The translations under genes were made by a program, and so were the position numbers. A DNA stretch of 64,000 nt from contig JAUJYZ010000882.1 in assembly GCA_033675265.1 (NCBI GenBank), forward strand, positions 23,501-87,500. The letters are read 5' to 3'. This DNA comes from Actinostola sp. cb2023 (Eukaryota; Cnidaria; Anthozoa; Actiniaria; Actinostolidae). The first letter of the stretch is position 1. Each line of letters starts with the position of its first letter. Of this stretch, positions 52,727-56,309 are shown piece after piece. Under the pieces are notes generated by a model, which did no database searches, had not been told where the DNA came from, and saw only the letters and a program-made list of their open reading frames with translations.

Positions 52727-53804
52727 TTTCTGCATCAAATATTCTAGTGACCTACCAGGGAGATCTAACAATATATATTAACGGCTTAAGTTGAAAATGT
52801 GGTAGTTGTAGTCAGGCATGTTAAGCGAAAAATGAAAAACTAGAAATGTTGTCACTGACTAGAAATTTAATTTGGACGTTTCGGTTGATGCTACAACCTT
52901 CCTCAGCAGCGATGTTATGACAGGCTATAATAATGTGGATCATTTACATAAACTGTTATATACACAAGGGAAATAAACATGTTCGTTAATTGAGTTGCAT
53001 TCACGTATAGAATGCCACGCTTCCAAGAAAAGTCTCTTGCCCCATTGGGGTTCACGATCGATGATCCTGGCGTCTTCGAAGTTGAATTGGTGGCCCGTTT
53101 CAATGTGGTGTTTGGCTAATTAACTAATTAGCTAATCAATTTTCATATTAACGGCTGCAGTGACCTACCAGACACAATCGATCGTACTCGCTTTGAGTAC
53201 CTTCAAAGGAATATTTTTATAAATTCAAATCACAAAGCGGAAGACAGGAAGGCTCACACTCAGATTATATTAGAACATGTATTTATCGTCGTCCAGCCTT
53301 TATCGCAACAGAGCCAGAGAAGAACTGATGACGAACGTCGAAGGGCTTTTCAGAACTGATACACGAAGATAAATGTACAAACTTGTGTACTTGAGTTGTT
53401 ACAAGAATTGTCTGAATTCGAACCAACGTAAACACTACGTAGTAGACTTTCCAACGCTCGCAGCGGTATTTAGTATGAGCATGCGCTCTGACGACTTGGT
53501 CTTCAAAATTTGACGACCGAGCAATTAACAGGGTTTCCCAGAGCCCACGACAAACCAAATGACGAGTGGGCTCTGGTTACGAGAATGGAGGAGGGATGTA
53601 CAGTCAGATGTTCGTCGTAATGTAACCCATTGTTAGTAAACCGCCAATCAGAGATCGAGTGGCTGATGAAATAAAGCAACTTGCGAAGAGCTATTGTGCT
53701 GTATTTCTGCAGTTATGAGAATTAATTATTGCAATTTCTTTTTTTCACAGGTTTCTCCTCGCCAAGATCACGTAACGCGAGAATGTTACGATACCAGGTT
53801 GTAG
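25659..53804 (+). CDS. Multidomain LGR/GRL101-like G-protein-coupled receptor (split gene, about 20 exons found)
   Basis: Exons read by me, with intron phases that agree at each listed junction: 25659-25930, 26277-26367, 28259-28636, 29378-29500, 30712-30925, 32241-32383, 33091-33339, (gap), 34772-35024, 35631-35742, 36364-36714, (gap), 41228-41299, 41671-41742, 43502-43573, 44895-44966, 45843-45914, 46648-46725, 47360-48402, 48650-48738, 53751-53804. The product has at least about 1270 residues: MAM, D8C, pentraxin, MAM, CUB, six leucine-rich repeats, an LGR-type hinge, seven membrane segments and a tail ending DTRL. Known relatives are LRR-containing GPCRs of the relaxin-receptor/GRL101 group, which signal through G proteins at the plasma membrane; the ligand is unknown. 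The N-terminal exon(s), the first exon of MAM2 (33339 is phase 1, 34772 needs phase 2) and an exon between CUB (phase 1) and LRR (phase 2) are missing from my model. The CUB-LRR link is therefore the weakest; two adjacent genes remain possible. Confidence 0.75.
25951..26154. repeat. Foldback element in the MAM1 intron
   Basis: TTCATACAAGCATCAAGAGT at the left is inverted at the right (ACTCTTGATGCTTGTATTCT); arms of about 80 bp. It begins about 20 bp after the donor at 25931. Confidence 0.88.
27050..28190. repeat. Pyrimidine-rich minisatellite, about 110-bp unit, about ten copies
   Basis: Units contain 'CCACCCTCTTCACTATCATT', 'CACTATCTTCTGACCCTCTT' and 'CACATACCTTTGTACACTGA'. The plus strand is almost purine-free for over 1 kb, in the intron just before the D8C exon. 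The 3' end of the array has a short sub-array of 'CCACCTTCTATCACCCTCTT'. Confidence 0.93.
28259..28636 (+). CDS. D8C domain exon of the receptor gene (uromodulin/OIT3-like)
   Basis: One exon (acceptor ATTCCAG, donor GAAG|GTGAGA, phase 1-1, 125 codons) encodes 'AECHDYQMLDAIDRRVNN', 'DTWYRISGAAGNQIPTS', 'NHCGVRYPMYIQSSHPSV' and 'CCDTRGSVSVRHCGEFYVYK'. Spacing of the cysteines, 'WYRI.G.AG', 'CG...P.....HP' and 'C-G-x-F-Y-V-Y' match the D8C cysteine-rich module known from uromodulin, GP2 and OIT3. It is extracellular and its role in adhesion is not settled. Confidence 0.85.
28690..29040. repeat. GC-rich dispersed repeat in an intron
   Basis: Contains poly-G and poly-C runs and 'CAGGGGCAGATCTAGAG', which resembles the end of hAT-type MITEs in animal genomes. 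A relative with 'CACTGGCGGATTTAGGGTGG' lies near 57491-57650. Confidence 0.45.
29378..29500 (+). CDS. Linker exon of the receptor gene between D8C and pentraxin
   Basis: Acceptor TCCACAG, donor CTG|GTACGT, phase 1-1, 40 codons: 'VPVYDKTSEWVDWTNRNDTA', then 'IKWQSLNDTFFNNENIH'. It has no recognised fold, but its phases match both neighbours and the frame is open. Confidence 0.6.
29522..29832. mobile_element. 'GGTCGCTTACGAGAGG' element
   Basis: Starts ACAGTCGAACCTCCC and ends GGAGGTTCAACTGTA (terminal inverted repeats). A 95-bp internal unit with 'CTTGGAACTGAACTTTTGAT' is duplicated. Relatives lie at about 18550-18690 and 48745-49035. Confidence 0.75.
30097..30337. mobile_element. Nearly perfect foldback MITE
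   Basis: Arms of about 105-110 bp are almost identical: GGGACCTTAAGCATAAGAAA at the left, TTTCTTATGCTTAAGGTCTC near the right end. The loop is only about 25 bp. ATTG at 30093-30096 and 30338-30341 may be the target-site duplication. The young age is inferred from arm identity. Confidence 0.93.
30712..33339 (+). CDS. Pentraxin (LamG-like) domain, three exons of the receptor gene
   Basis: Exon 30712-30925 (phase 1-2) encodes 'LTICLWVNAVNDGSLLVHF' and 'IKFSIGKDN'. Exon 32241-32383 (phase 2-1) encodes 'DNTWHHVCATWESNWGVWHV' and 'FKDGVIIGKGIHLGDQV'. Exon 33091-33339 (phase 1-1) encodes 'VVKVTNVNIWKQVLQGHVI' and ends 'PATCLGSTG'. HVCATWES fits the pentraxin signature H-x-C-x-[ST]-W-x-[ST] exactly, and 'VTNVNIW' matches the conserved 'LT.VNIW' strand. 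Pentraxin domains bind ligands, often with calcium; the acidic calcium residues are not clearly conserved in the third exon. The first intron holds the CCTTG array. Confidence 0.88.
30985..31210. repeat. Degenerate 'CTTCTCTTCACTTGACTT' array
   Basis: Irregular 10-20 bp pyrimidine-rich repeats with a 60-bp higher-order period, which grade into the pure CCTTG tract that follows. Confidence 0.9.
31213..32112. repeat. (CCTTG)n pentanucleotide array, about 900 bp
   Basis: About 175 nearly perfect CCTTG units in the intron between pentraxin exons 1 and 2. Interruptions: CTTTGG near 31241, CTCTGCC near 31676 and 32095, and one lost base near 31949 that shifts the register. Long open frames on both strands (up to 429 codons) are produced by the repeat and are not genes. 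Confidence 0.99.
32390..32720. repeat. Duplicated intronic segment with 'CTCTGTATTGCAGGAAAA'
   Basis: A segment of about 60 bp ('ACTCTGTATTGCAGGAAAA..GATCGCTCCAGTTT..GAAGACGTTT') occurs at about 32412-32480 and 32629-32697. Confidence 0.8.
32837..33090. repeat. Direct duplication that includes the 3' splice site of pentraxin exon 3
   Basis: 'GCAACTGGGTACCAATGCGC' through 'GAAAACCGAAGG' occurs twice, each time followed by the acceptor tract 'ATGAATTCCTTCTTCAG'. The upstream, decoy AG is at 32979-32980 and the used AG at 33089-33090. They are 110 bp apart, so use of the decoy would shift the frame. Confidence 0.85.
33401..33925. repeat. Tandem repeat, about 105-bp unit, five copies
   Basis: Units contain 'AATAGAATACTCTCTGGTTG', 'AGTGTTTGCCTGTCATTTGA' and 'AGGACTTTTACCAGCTGATT'. 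Dispersed copies lie at 57200-57300 and 57750-57895. The first unit has a translatable reading 'LNCTFSIEYSLLDNTWGTVF' that recalls the start of a MAM domain, but its phase does not fit the gene model. Confidence 0.88.
34523..34697. repeat. 11-bp tandem repeat 'ACACAGAATTT'
   Basis: About sixteen perfect units immediately upstream of the MAM2 exon at 34772. Confidence 0.97.
34772..35742 (+). CDS. MAM domain 2 (two exons of the receptor gene)
   Basis: Exon 34772-35024 (acceptor GTTTTTAG, donor AGA|GTAAGT) encodes 'STDINRDTSGSFYSPWYN', 'NKECLRFRYKTYHTGKVRLS' and 'VPLWIQENVKSSNVWHVGQV'. Exon 35631-35742 (acceptor CTTCCAG, donor ATG|GTGAGT) encodes 'LTIKGHINKLGCIAIGGMHV' and 'TDPYGCDMFPISRQTRDG'. 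'S.FYSP...N...CL.F.Y...G...L', 'PLW....V....W' and 'I.G......IAI.G..V....GC' are the MAM landmarks in order. As in MAM1, the first part of the domain is expected in an earlier exon not identified here. Confidence 0.82.
35146..35293. repeat. Inverted repeat in the MAM2 intron
   Basis: 'GGTCCGTACAGGAAGTTATGG' is inverted at the right as CCATAACTTCCCGTACGGACC, and 'CTTATTAACC' as 'GGTTAATAAG'. A partial relative follows at about 35338-35370. Confidence 0.8.
35855..36150. repeat. Minisatellite 'CCTTGGAAATTCTTTGGAAA', about 28-bp unit
   Basis: About ten imperfect units of 'TCCAAAACCTTGGAAATTCT'. Open frames of about 100 codons across it are artefacts. Confidence 0.93.
36364..36714 (+). CDS. CUB domain exon of the receptor gene
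   Basis: A single exon (acceptor TTTGTAG, donor ACG|GTAAGA, phase 1-1, 116 codons) encodes a full CUB domain: 'STGEITSPNYPAPYEQN', 'NCWNIQVQEGHVIQLEF', 'NCARDYLAVYDSAISS', 'LGRYCGSMYPRILESP' and 'LVFKSAGGSYNSGFRIQY'. Four conserved Cys and the D-Y-L-x-V-Y-D strand are present. CUB domains are extracellular protein- or carbohydrate-binding modules, and this one keeps the acidic residues often used for calcium. Confidence 0.95.
37882..39310. mobile_element. 1.4-kb TIR element with long inverted ends and a nested MITE
   Basis: 'AAGTTTCAGCAAAATCGGCG' at the left and 'CGATTTTGCTGAAACTTAG' at the right are inverted. The arms continue for about 130 bp ('GGGATTCCTTCTCTTACCTC'; 'GGGGCACATGATG'). Nested inside at 38238-38478 is a second element with ends TACCCCGTTCACACCA and TGGTGTGAACGGGGTA. 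Confidence 0.82.
40530..40673. repeat. Inverted repeat with 'GTGCTATGTGCAGATT'
   Basis: The left arm 'TGCTATGTGCAGATT..ACTGATCAGATGATCAGAAC' is answered by 'GTTCTGATCAGTCCCC..AATCTGCACATAGCA'. Confidence 0.85.
40813..41142. mobile_element. Foldback MITE with 'AATAGACCTTTTTACCGA' ends
   Basis: AATAGACCTTTTTACCGA and its inverse TCGGTAAAAAGGTCTATT bound it. Both arms carry a 'GGCGGCCAT' motif and 'CATTATGGGAT'/'ATCCCATAAT'. Confidence 0.88.
41228..46725 (+). CDS. Leucine-rich repeats, six single-repeat exons of the receptor gene
   Basis: Six exons, each one LRR, all phase 2-2: 41228-41299, 41671-41742, 43502-43573, 44895-44966 and 45843-45914 are exactly 72 nt, and 46648-46725 is 78 nt. They encode e.g. 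'LDLQKNLLTTLEDTTLGGL', 'LYLHENRIKNIPNGLFKTQ', 'LNLSSNQITRLDKNAFAGL' and 'LYLQNNDIAESNVDQDAF'. One repeat per 72-bp phase-2 exon is the classic gene structure of LGR receptors, in which the LRRs form the hormone-binding solenoid. The last repeat carries two extra residues. Confidence 0.93.
41751..41814. repeat. Tiny perfect hairpin between 9-bp direct repeats
   Basis: ATGCTCGAGGATCCAGCG (41761-41778) and CGCTGGATCCTCGAGCAT (41787-41804) are perfectly inverted around an 8-nt loop. ATCTGCATT flanks on both sides (41751-41759 and 41806-41814). It lies 9 bp after an LRR exon. Confidence 0.95.
41920..43390. mobile_element. TIR element containing a 90-bp satellite and a nested MITE
   Basis: The ends 'GAGTCGTTTTCGTTTGAGTG' and 'CACTCGTACGAAAACGACTC' belong to the same family as 45957-46169. 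Inside, 41953-42533 is 6.5 copies of a 90-bp unit ('ACGGTACCGTGACACTCAAA', 'CCAATCAAAAAGCGTGCAGA'), with further copies at 43207-43345. A 197-codon open frame exists only because 90 is a multiple of three. At 42535-42778 a MITE with ends 'GACGCTCTTCTAGCGTGAAG' is inserted; a one-armed copy lies at about 42930. Confidence 0.82.
43686..44636. repeat. Tandem repeat, about 153-bp unit, six copies, with CRE and YY1-like motifs
   Basis: Each unit has 'GTGACGTCATGGCGGCCATG', 'CATTCCTCATTAGCTTCTCT', 'ACCAACATGGCCGCTGCGTC' and 'AATAGTAGTATAAATCC'. It lies in the intron between LRR exons 3 and 4. Minus-strand open frames of up to 202 codons are repeat artefacts. Confidence 0.95.
44671..44834. repeat. 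Foldback element before LRR exon 4
   Basis: 'GTTCAAACTTTTAACTACGA' and 'TCTTTATTAGAAAGAATTAA' are inverted at the right. The loop has 'GATGACGTACGCAGC'. Confidence 0.9.
45130..45416. mobile_element. Foldback MITE with 'TACAGTCATTTGCAAAAATT' ends
   Basis: 'TACAGTCATTTGCAAAAATT' at the left matches 'AATTTTTCCAAATGACTGTA' at the right. 'GCATTATGGGTAATTAAATA' is also inverted. It is related to the element at 46171. Confidence 0.9.
45957..46169. mobile_element. MITE, 'TTAGAGTCGTTTTCGTATGA' ends
   Basis: TTAGAGTCGTTTTCGTATGA at the left and TCATACGAAAACGACTCTAA at the right are perfectly inverted. The inside has 'ACCAATCACAGCGCGCAAAA', as in the copy at 62336-62511. Confidence 0.92.
46171..46456. 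mobile_element. Foldback MITE with 'ATATACAGCCCTTTGCAAAA' ends
   Basis: Arms of about 75 bp ending at 46456 ('TTTTGCAAAGGGCTGTATAT'), both with 'GGGTGCATTATGGGTAAT' or its inverse. It abuts the preceding MITE. Confidence 0.93.
46738..46925. repeat. Foldback element after LRR exon 6
   Basis: 'ACACCTGTTTTCAAAAACGT' is matched by 'ACGTTTTTGAAAACAGGTGT'; arms of about 75 bp. It starts 13 bp after the exon end at 46725. A smaller hairpin with arms 'CAATATTTCTAGTCTCCATC' follows at about 47021-47103. Confidence 0.9.
47360..48402 (+). CDS. Seven-transmembrane exon of the receptor gene (rhodopsin family, LGR/GRL101 type)
   Basis: One exon of 347 codons (acceptor TTTCGTAG, donor AAAG|GTAGGA, phase 2-1). 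It starts with the LGR hinge ('VMCCYAKQ', 'SSCEDLLKIPTLRVFIWILG'). Membrane segments follow: TM1 with GN, TM2 'NLAVSDLMMGVYLIIIA', TM3 ending in 'TITADRL' in place of DRY/ERW, TM5 from 'YAVAIYIAFNGFAF', TM6 'VVLIILTDFFCWIPVVI' and TM7 'LPINSSLNPILYTFSNPQ' (NPxxY). 'TDF.CW.P' is typical of glycoprotein-hormone and relaxin receptors. Reading on into the intron gives a stop at 48420 ('VKGRRNSI'), so an unspliced transcript would encode a receptor with a short tail. Confidence 0.95.
48466..48504. repeat. (GACA)n microsatellite
   Basis: About nine GACA units in the intron after the 7TM exon. Confidence 0.95.
48650..53804 (+). CDS. Cytoplasmic tail exons of the receptor, ending in a PDZ ligand
   Basis: Exon 48650-48738 (acceptor GATCAGTAG, donor GAG|GTATGT) completes the split Gly codon and encodes 'GPKDNQRCENELRHLPPDN', then 'HTVHTVVGTPE', ending in phase 0. 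The next phase-0 acceptor with a short open frame that I recognise is at 53750 (TTTTTTTCACAG). It encodes 'VSPRQDHVTRECYDTRL' and a stop at 53802-53804. The C-terminus DTRL fits the class I PDZ motif [ST]-x-hydrophobic. The intron of 5 kb contains the GH5-like gene. The final exon is short (54 nt of coding), so its assignment rests on phase, the acceptor and the motif. Confidence 0.6.
48745..49035. repeat. 'GGTCGCTTACGAG' family copy
   Basis: Degenerate 'CATCGTAAGCGACCAGCC' and 'GGTGGTCGCTTACTCGAAGT' at its ends. It is related to the element at 29522. Confidence 0.6.
49191..49557. mobile_element. Long near-perfect hairpin element (365 bp)
   Basis: Arms of about 165 bp: 'GGTTTATCATGTAATTTCAA' and 'TGAAATTATATGATAAACC', including 'CTTTCCAGCTATGATAATCA' and 'GAAATTAGTAAAAATGTGAA' or their inverses. 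The loop is about 30 bp ('GGCTTGGAGGAGGCTTGG'). It shares an 'AAAGAGC..AATTAGTAA' core with the elements at 54940 and 60192. Confidence 0.93.
49655..49792. mobile_element. Degenerate copy of the MITE seen at 11580
   Basis: The right arm ('GAATTCAAAAGAATAAGTTT', 'GCGCGGAAAATCATGCATTA') is well kept, while the outer left arm is lost. Confidence 0.85.
50406..51650 (+). CDS. GH5-like (cellulase superfamily) secreted protein, intronless, nested in the receptor's last intron
   Basis: 414 codons from the ATG at 50406. Residues 1-22 are a signal peptide (MQVFICFTSFVVLA...). The body reads as a GH5-type TIM barrel: 'IHARGFRNVRLRSRADL' (beta-2), 'GVIPIISWIHHHAEA' (the 'HH' strand), 'LSFNLFTELGID' at the position of the acid/base 'NE' strand (Glu kept, Asn replaced by Thr), 'YLMAEWHIYASGP' (H-x-Y strand) and 'LVTYLGAWMPADN' where GH5 enzymes have 'xGEfG'. 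By this hand alignment the nucleophile Glu is Ala. The function may thus be binding, or a divergent subfamily may use another residue. Residues of about 355-385 are six STAAH-type pentapeptides, followed by a hydrophobic stretch ('LSYIFVVTSLV'), so a membrane or GPI anchor is likely. No intron and no close animal-type exon structure: either a retrocopy or acquired from microbes. Confidence 0.85.
   Translation: MQVFICFTSFVVLAKTKDVLASEPLSPTSYQNAIAQGFATNWFKAQEPLAKYNPKNIEDIHARGFRNVRLRSRADLYSSPFNTSDFAWFLGNLTVVVDKCLEVGVIPIISWIHHHAEAYASEADRRDYVTWWTAVANQLRDKDYRLSFNLFTELGIDGCGSNCSESLRRRPDKYNRWTSDVVTAIRATGGKNAKRILILGSPGKTAKDLGLINQTIYQNDPYLMAEWHIYASGPNKKKGGQKYWSGDGTGAGKENVLKAIRYAVEFTNTSNLVTYLGAWMPADNAGGSLTEAEVINFARFFTSEMQKEKIPWSLNVLDRYYDTSKSEWITDVQDVAGQVLNMSKVLENIKESAAPPSTAAHSTAAHSTAAHSTAAHSTAAHNTAAHSMHTPLGTWGSFLSYIFVVTSLVTSGRY
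51474..51568. repeat. 15-bp coding repeat 'AGCACAGCAGCGCAC'
   Basis: About six units in frame, encoding STAAH (one is NTAAH). They form a Ser/Thr/Ala/His stalk between the catalytic-like domain and the C-terminal hydrophobic segment. Confidence 0.95.
52150..52256. repeat. Dispersed repeat 'CGCCAGGAACGCCTGGGAGT'
   Basis: One copy of the unit that is tandemly repeated at 58085-58640 ('GAATTTCCCATAAATCATTG', 'GATCCGCGAAGCGAG'). Confidence 0.85.
52364..53588. mobile_element. 1.2-kb TIR element carrying a retroelement tail
   Basis: 'CATTCTCGTACCCAGAGCCC' at the left and 'GGGCTCTGGTTACGAGAATG' at the right are inverted over about 60 bp ('CAGGGTTTCCCAGAGCC'). The same terminal motif bounds 55415-56304. 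Inside are a (TAA)n tract at 52667-52726 and the reverse-transcribing element fragment listed next. Confidence 0.8.
52935..53115 (-). pseudogene. C-terminal fragment of a retroelement protein (Penelope/LINE-like)
   Basis: The minus strand reads 'AKHHIETGHQFNFEDARIID' and then 'WGKRLFLEAWHSIR', 'SINEHVYFP'. The pattern H-x-x-x-x-G-H-x-F-x-F-x-D-x-x-I-I and 'R-x-x-L-E-A-W-x-I' is the C-terminal tail of GIY-YIG-type retroelement polyproteins common in cnidarian genomes. Only the tail is present, ending in a stop. Confidence 0.7.
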
Positions 53805-53859
53805 AGAGTACACTGCATAGCAATCGTTGCCATTATTCCTTGGCACGAGGCTCATTGAA

Positions 53860-54123
53860 GGTGCGGACACACGGTGCAACATTGCGTGCAACATTGTCGG
53901 CAATTTTGTTGTAGCGTGTGTCCACCCATGAAACTGATTGCTCGCAATTGACTAGCGCGCGCTAACAAGACGTAATTTGTTGCTCGCAATGTTGCAGAAG
54001 TAGGACTCGATTCTACTACTTCTGCAATATTGCGCGCAACATGTTGCAGAGGTGGACACACGCTGCAACCGAATACGTGTTGCGTGCAATGTTGCGCGCA
54101 ATGTTGCACCGTGTGTCCGGCCC
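53860..54123. mobile_element. Foldback MITE, 'GGTGCGGACACACGGTGCAA' ends
   Basis: 'GTGCGGACACACGGTGCAAC' at the left mirrors 'GTTGCACCGTGTGTCCGGCC' at the right, with an interior of repeated 'GCGCGCAACATTG'-type words. It lies 56 bp after the receptor stop codon, so it would be in the 3' UTR. Confidence 0.9.
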
Positions 54124-54326
54124 TTTACCGTAGCTAGTGCAATTTATTGGAAACAAGTTGTCTTGTTAGACACCCCCTCCCCGTGGCGGTTGTTGCACAA
54201 GTTCCTCTCAACATTGTAAGGTGGAGGGGAGAGGGAGAGGCAAATATGTTGTGCCAAAACTTTAATGACACACGTCAATTATTCAATCGTGCGAACCATT
54301 TTGGCAACGATTGTAGCAATGATAAC

Positions 54327-54327
<1 letters not shown>

Positions 54328-54366
<39 letters not shown>

Positions 54367-54378
54367 TAATAATAATAG
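54328..54378. repeat. (AAT)n microsatellite
   Basis: About fifteen triplets. It is followed at 54385-54512 by an imperfect inverted repeat ('TATTTACCGG..CCGGTAAATA'). Confidence 0.95.
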
Positions 54379-54939
54379 ATATAGAGGTTATTTACCGGTC
54401 GGGAGGTCCGGAAGGGGAAAAACTGTGCCCGAGGTCTTGAGCATTCGTTTTCAAGGCCGAGGACACAGTATTTACCATCCGGCGGACCGACCAAGGCCCC
54501 GGTAAATAACTTTTTTTTCTCCTTTGTGTTATTTTTCGCCAACTGTCAGCCATGACTACTCAAAACGTGAACTGCAACAACAACAACAAAAAACAAAGCA
54601 CGCAACAAACAAAACAAAAATGAAAGAAAAAAACTAATTTTCTTCAAATTGTGTCATTGAAGTGTAGTCCGGTATGCTAGGATACCGCGGACCGTGTTCA
54701 GATATAGAACAATATATAACAACCAATCAGAGCGCGCGCTTTAATATATAACAACCAATCAGAGCGCGCGCGCGATTTCTTCACATTGATAAGCCTTGAG
54801 ATATTCGAGTATCAGATACTCCGATATCCGAGTGTCAGTCCTTTCTGCCCGCACTACCCGATAACTAGTATTAGCATTGGCCATATATCGCAATAAATGG
54901 GCAGGCCTACAGCTCTTAGAATCGAAGATCTATCAGTGC

Positions 54940-55300
54940 CAATGGGCTTGTGTCACGTGTCACGTAACTTTTTAAATTTTCACTGAAGACAAACGAAAAT
55001 ATCATAACTTGAAAGAGCATACTAAAATTAGTAAAAGTGGAAAATTTCAAAGGAATCAAGCAAATAAGACAAAAGTTAAAGGCTTTCAAAGTTTCCCGCT
55101 TTGACAAGGATTTGTATGGGTTTTTCTTGGAGGGCAAGCGTTGCCCTCCAACATACATTTTCATACAAAAAAGTTCAAGTTTGAATGCCTGTAACTATTG
55201 CCCTATTCACTTAATTCCCTTCAAACCTTCCACTTTTACTAACTATAGCATGCTCTTTCCAGTTATGGTATTTTCGTGACAGGTGACACAAGCTCATTGG
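54940..55300. mobile_element. Long hairpin element, relative of 49191
   Basis: 'CCAATGGGCTTGTGTCAC' and 'GTGACACAAGCTCATTGG' bound it, with 'GAAAGAGCATACTAAAATTA' inside. Arms of about 160 bp are diverged. The loop has 'GGAGGGCAAGCGTTGCCCTC'. Confidence 0.88.
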
Positions 55301-55414
55301 GTCAATAATATTAAAGTAAAACAATAGAAACAAAACAATAGAACGAGTAGACAATAGTAGATAATGAATTCTATTGTTTGTATTATCCAATCACAACAGC
55401 TCTTCTGAGCAGCT

Positions 55415-56304
55415 GCGCGTGACCCAATCTCGTCCCCCCAGAGCCTGCGTTACTTTCGACCAGCGGCGAAGAACGTAGGCTCTGGCATAATCCATTTTTG
55501 AGACAATTTGATTGGCTATTCCATTTTAGAAACTACGCACGCGCAAGATTCCGGAAATGAAATATATCCAATGAAAATTGAGTTGTCAAAACAACCCGGT
55601 GTCCCAACTTCCGTTCAAAACAAAAATTAACATTTTTCAACGGTTTCATTGACATGTTATTTTAAACATGTCGCCTCGATCTGCAATATTAAAATATCTA
55701 AGCACAGAGAAAAATCCAGTTTATCTAAGCTTATATGTATCTCGAAGTGTCTTGACAAGTTTTCAAACGAAGCTAAATTTTACACGAAGAGATGTCGATC
55801 GTAAATCTAATAGTTCTTTAGGCTAGCAACTGAAAGGCAGTGCCAATCGAGGTGCTTACGAAGACGAAATATTCAAAAGAAATACATTTGAAGGAGAGAC
55901 AACAATAACCAGAGAAGATGAAGATGATAGATTCAAATAATTAACTGATATGTAAAGTAGACACGAGTAAATATAAACCCGTAGGAAGAACTGTTCGCGT
56001 ATCCTTCTGCTGTAAAACCACTGCTTTTAATAAAGACTTCAGATACTGCGCTTCTTTCACTGTTATATCTTCTTTACCAAGTGCTTTTAAAGGGTACTCT
56101 ATTCCCTAATGAAACCTTTCGAAGGATTCCACTGAAACCTGAATCGACAATTTGAATCGACAACCAACTGCAGCTAACTTGCGCATGCGCTCTAAAACCG
56201 GAAGAACAAGAAATCCTGTTCCCAAAAAATGGATTATGCCAGAGCCTACGTTCTCGTCGCTGGCCGAAAGTAACGCAGGCTCTGGGGACGAGATTGCGCG
56301 TGAC
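55415..56304. mobile_element. 0.9-kb TIR element, 'GCGCGTGACCCAATCTCGTC' ends
   Basis: 'GCGCGTGACCCAATCTCGTC' at the left and 'GACGAGATTGCGCGTGACCT' at the right. The next about 70 bp ('CCCAGAGCCTGCGTTACTTT', 'GCATAATCCATTTTT') are inverted too, as is 'GGTTTCA' further in. No transposase recognised. Confidence 0.85.
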
Positions 56305-56309
56305 CTCAA

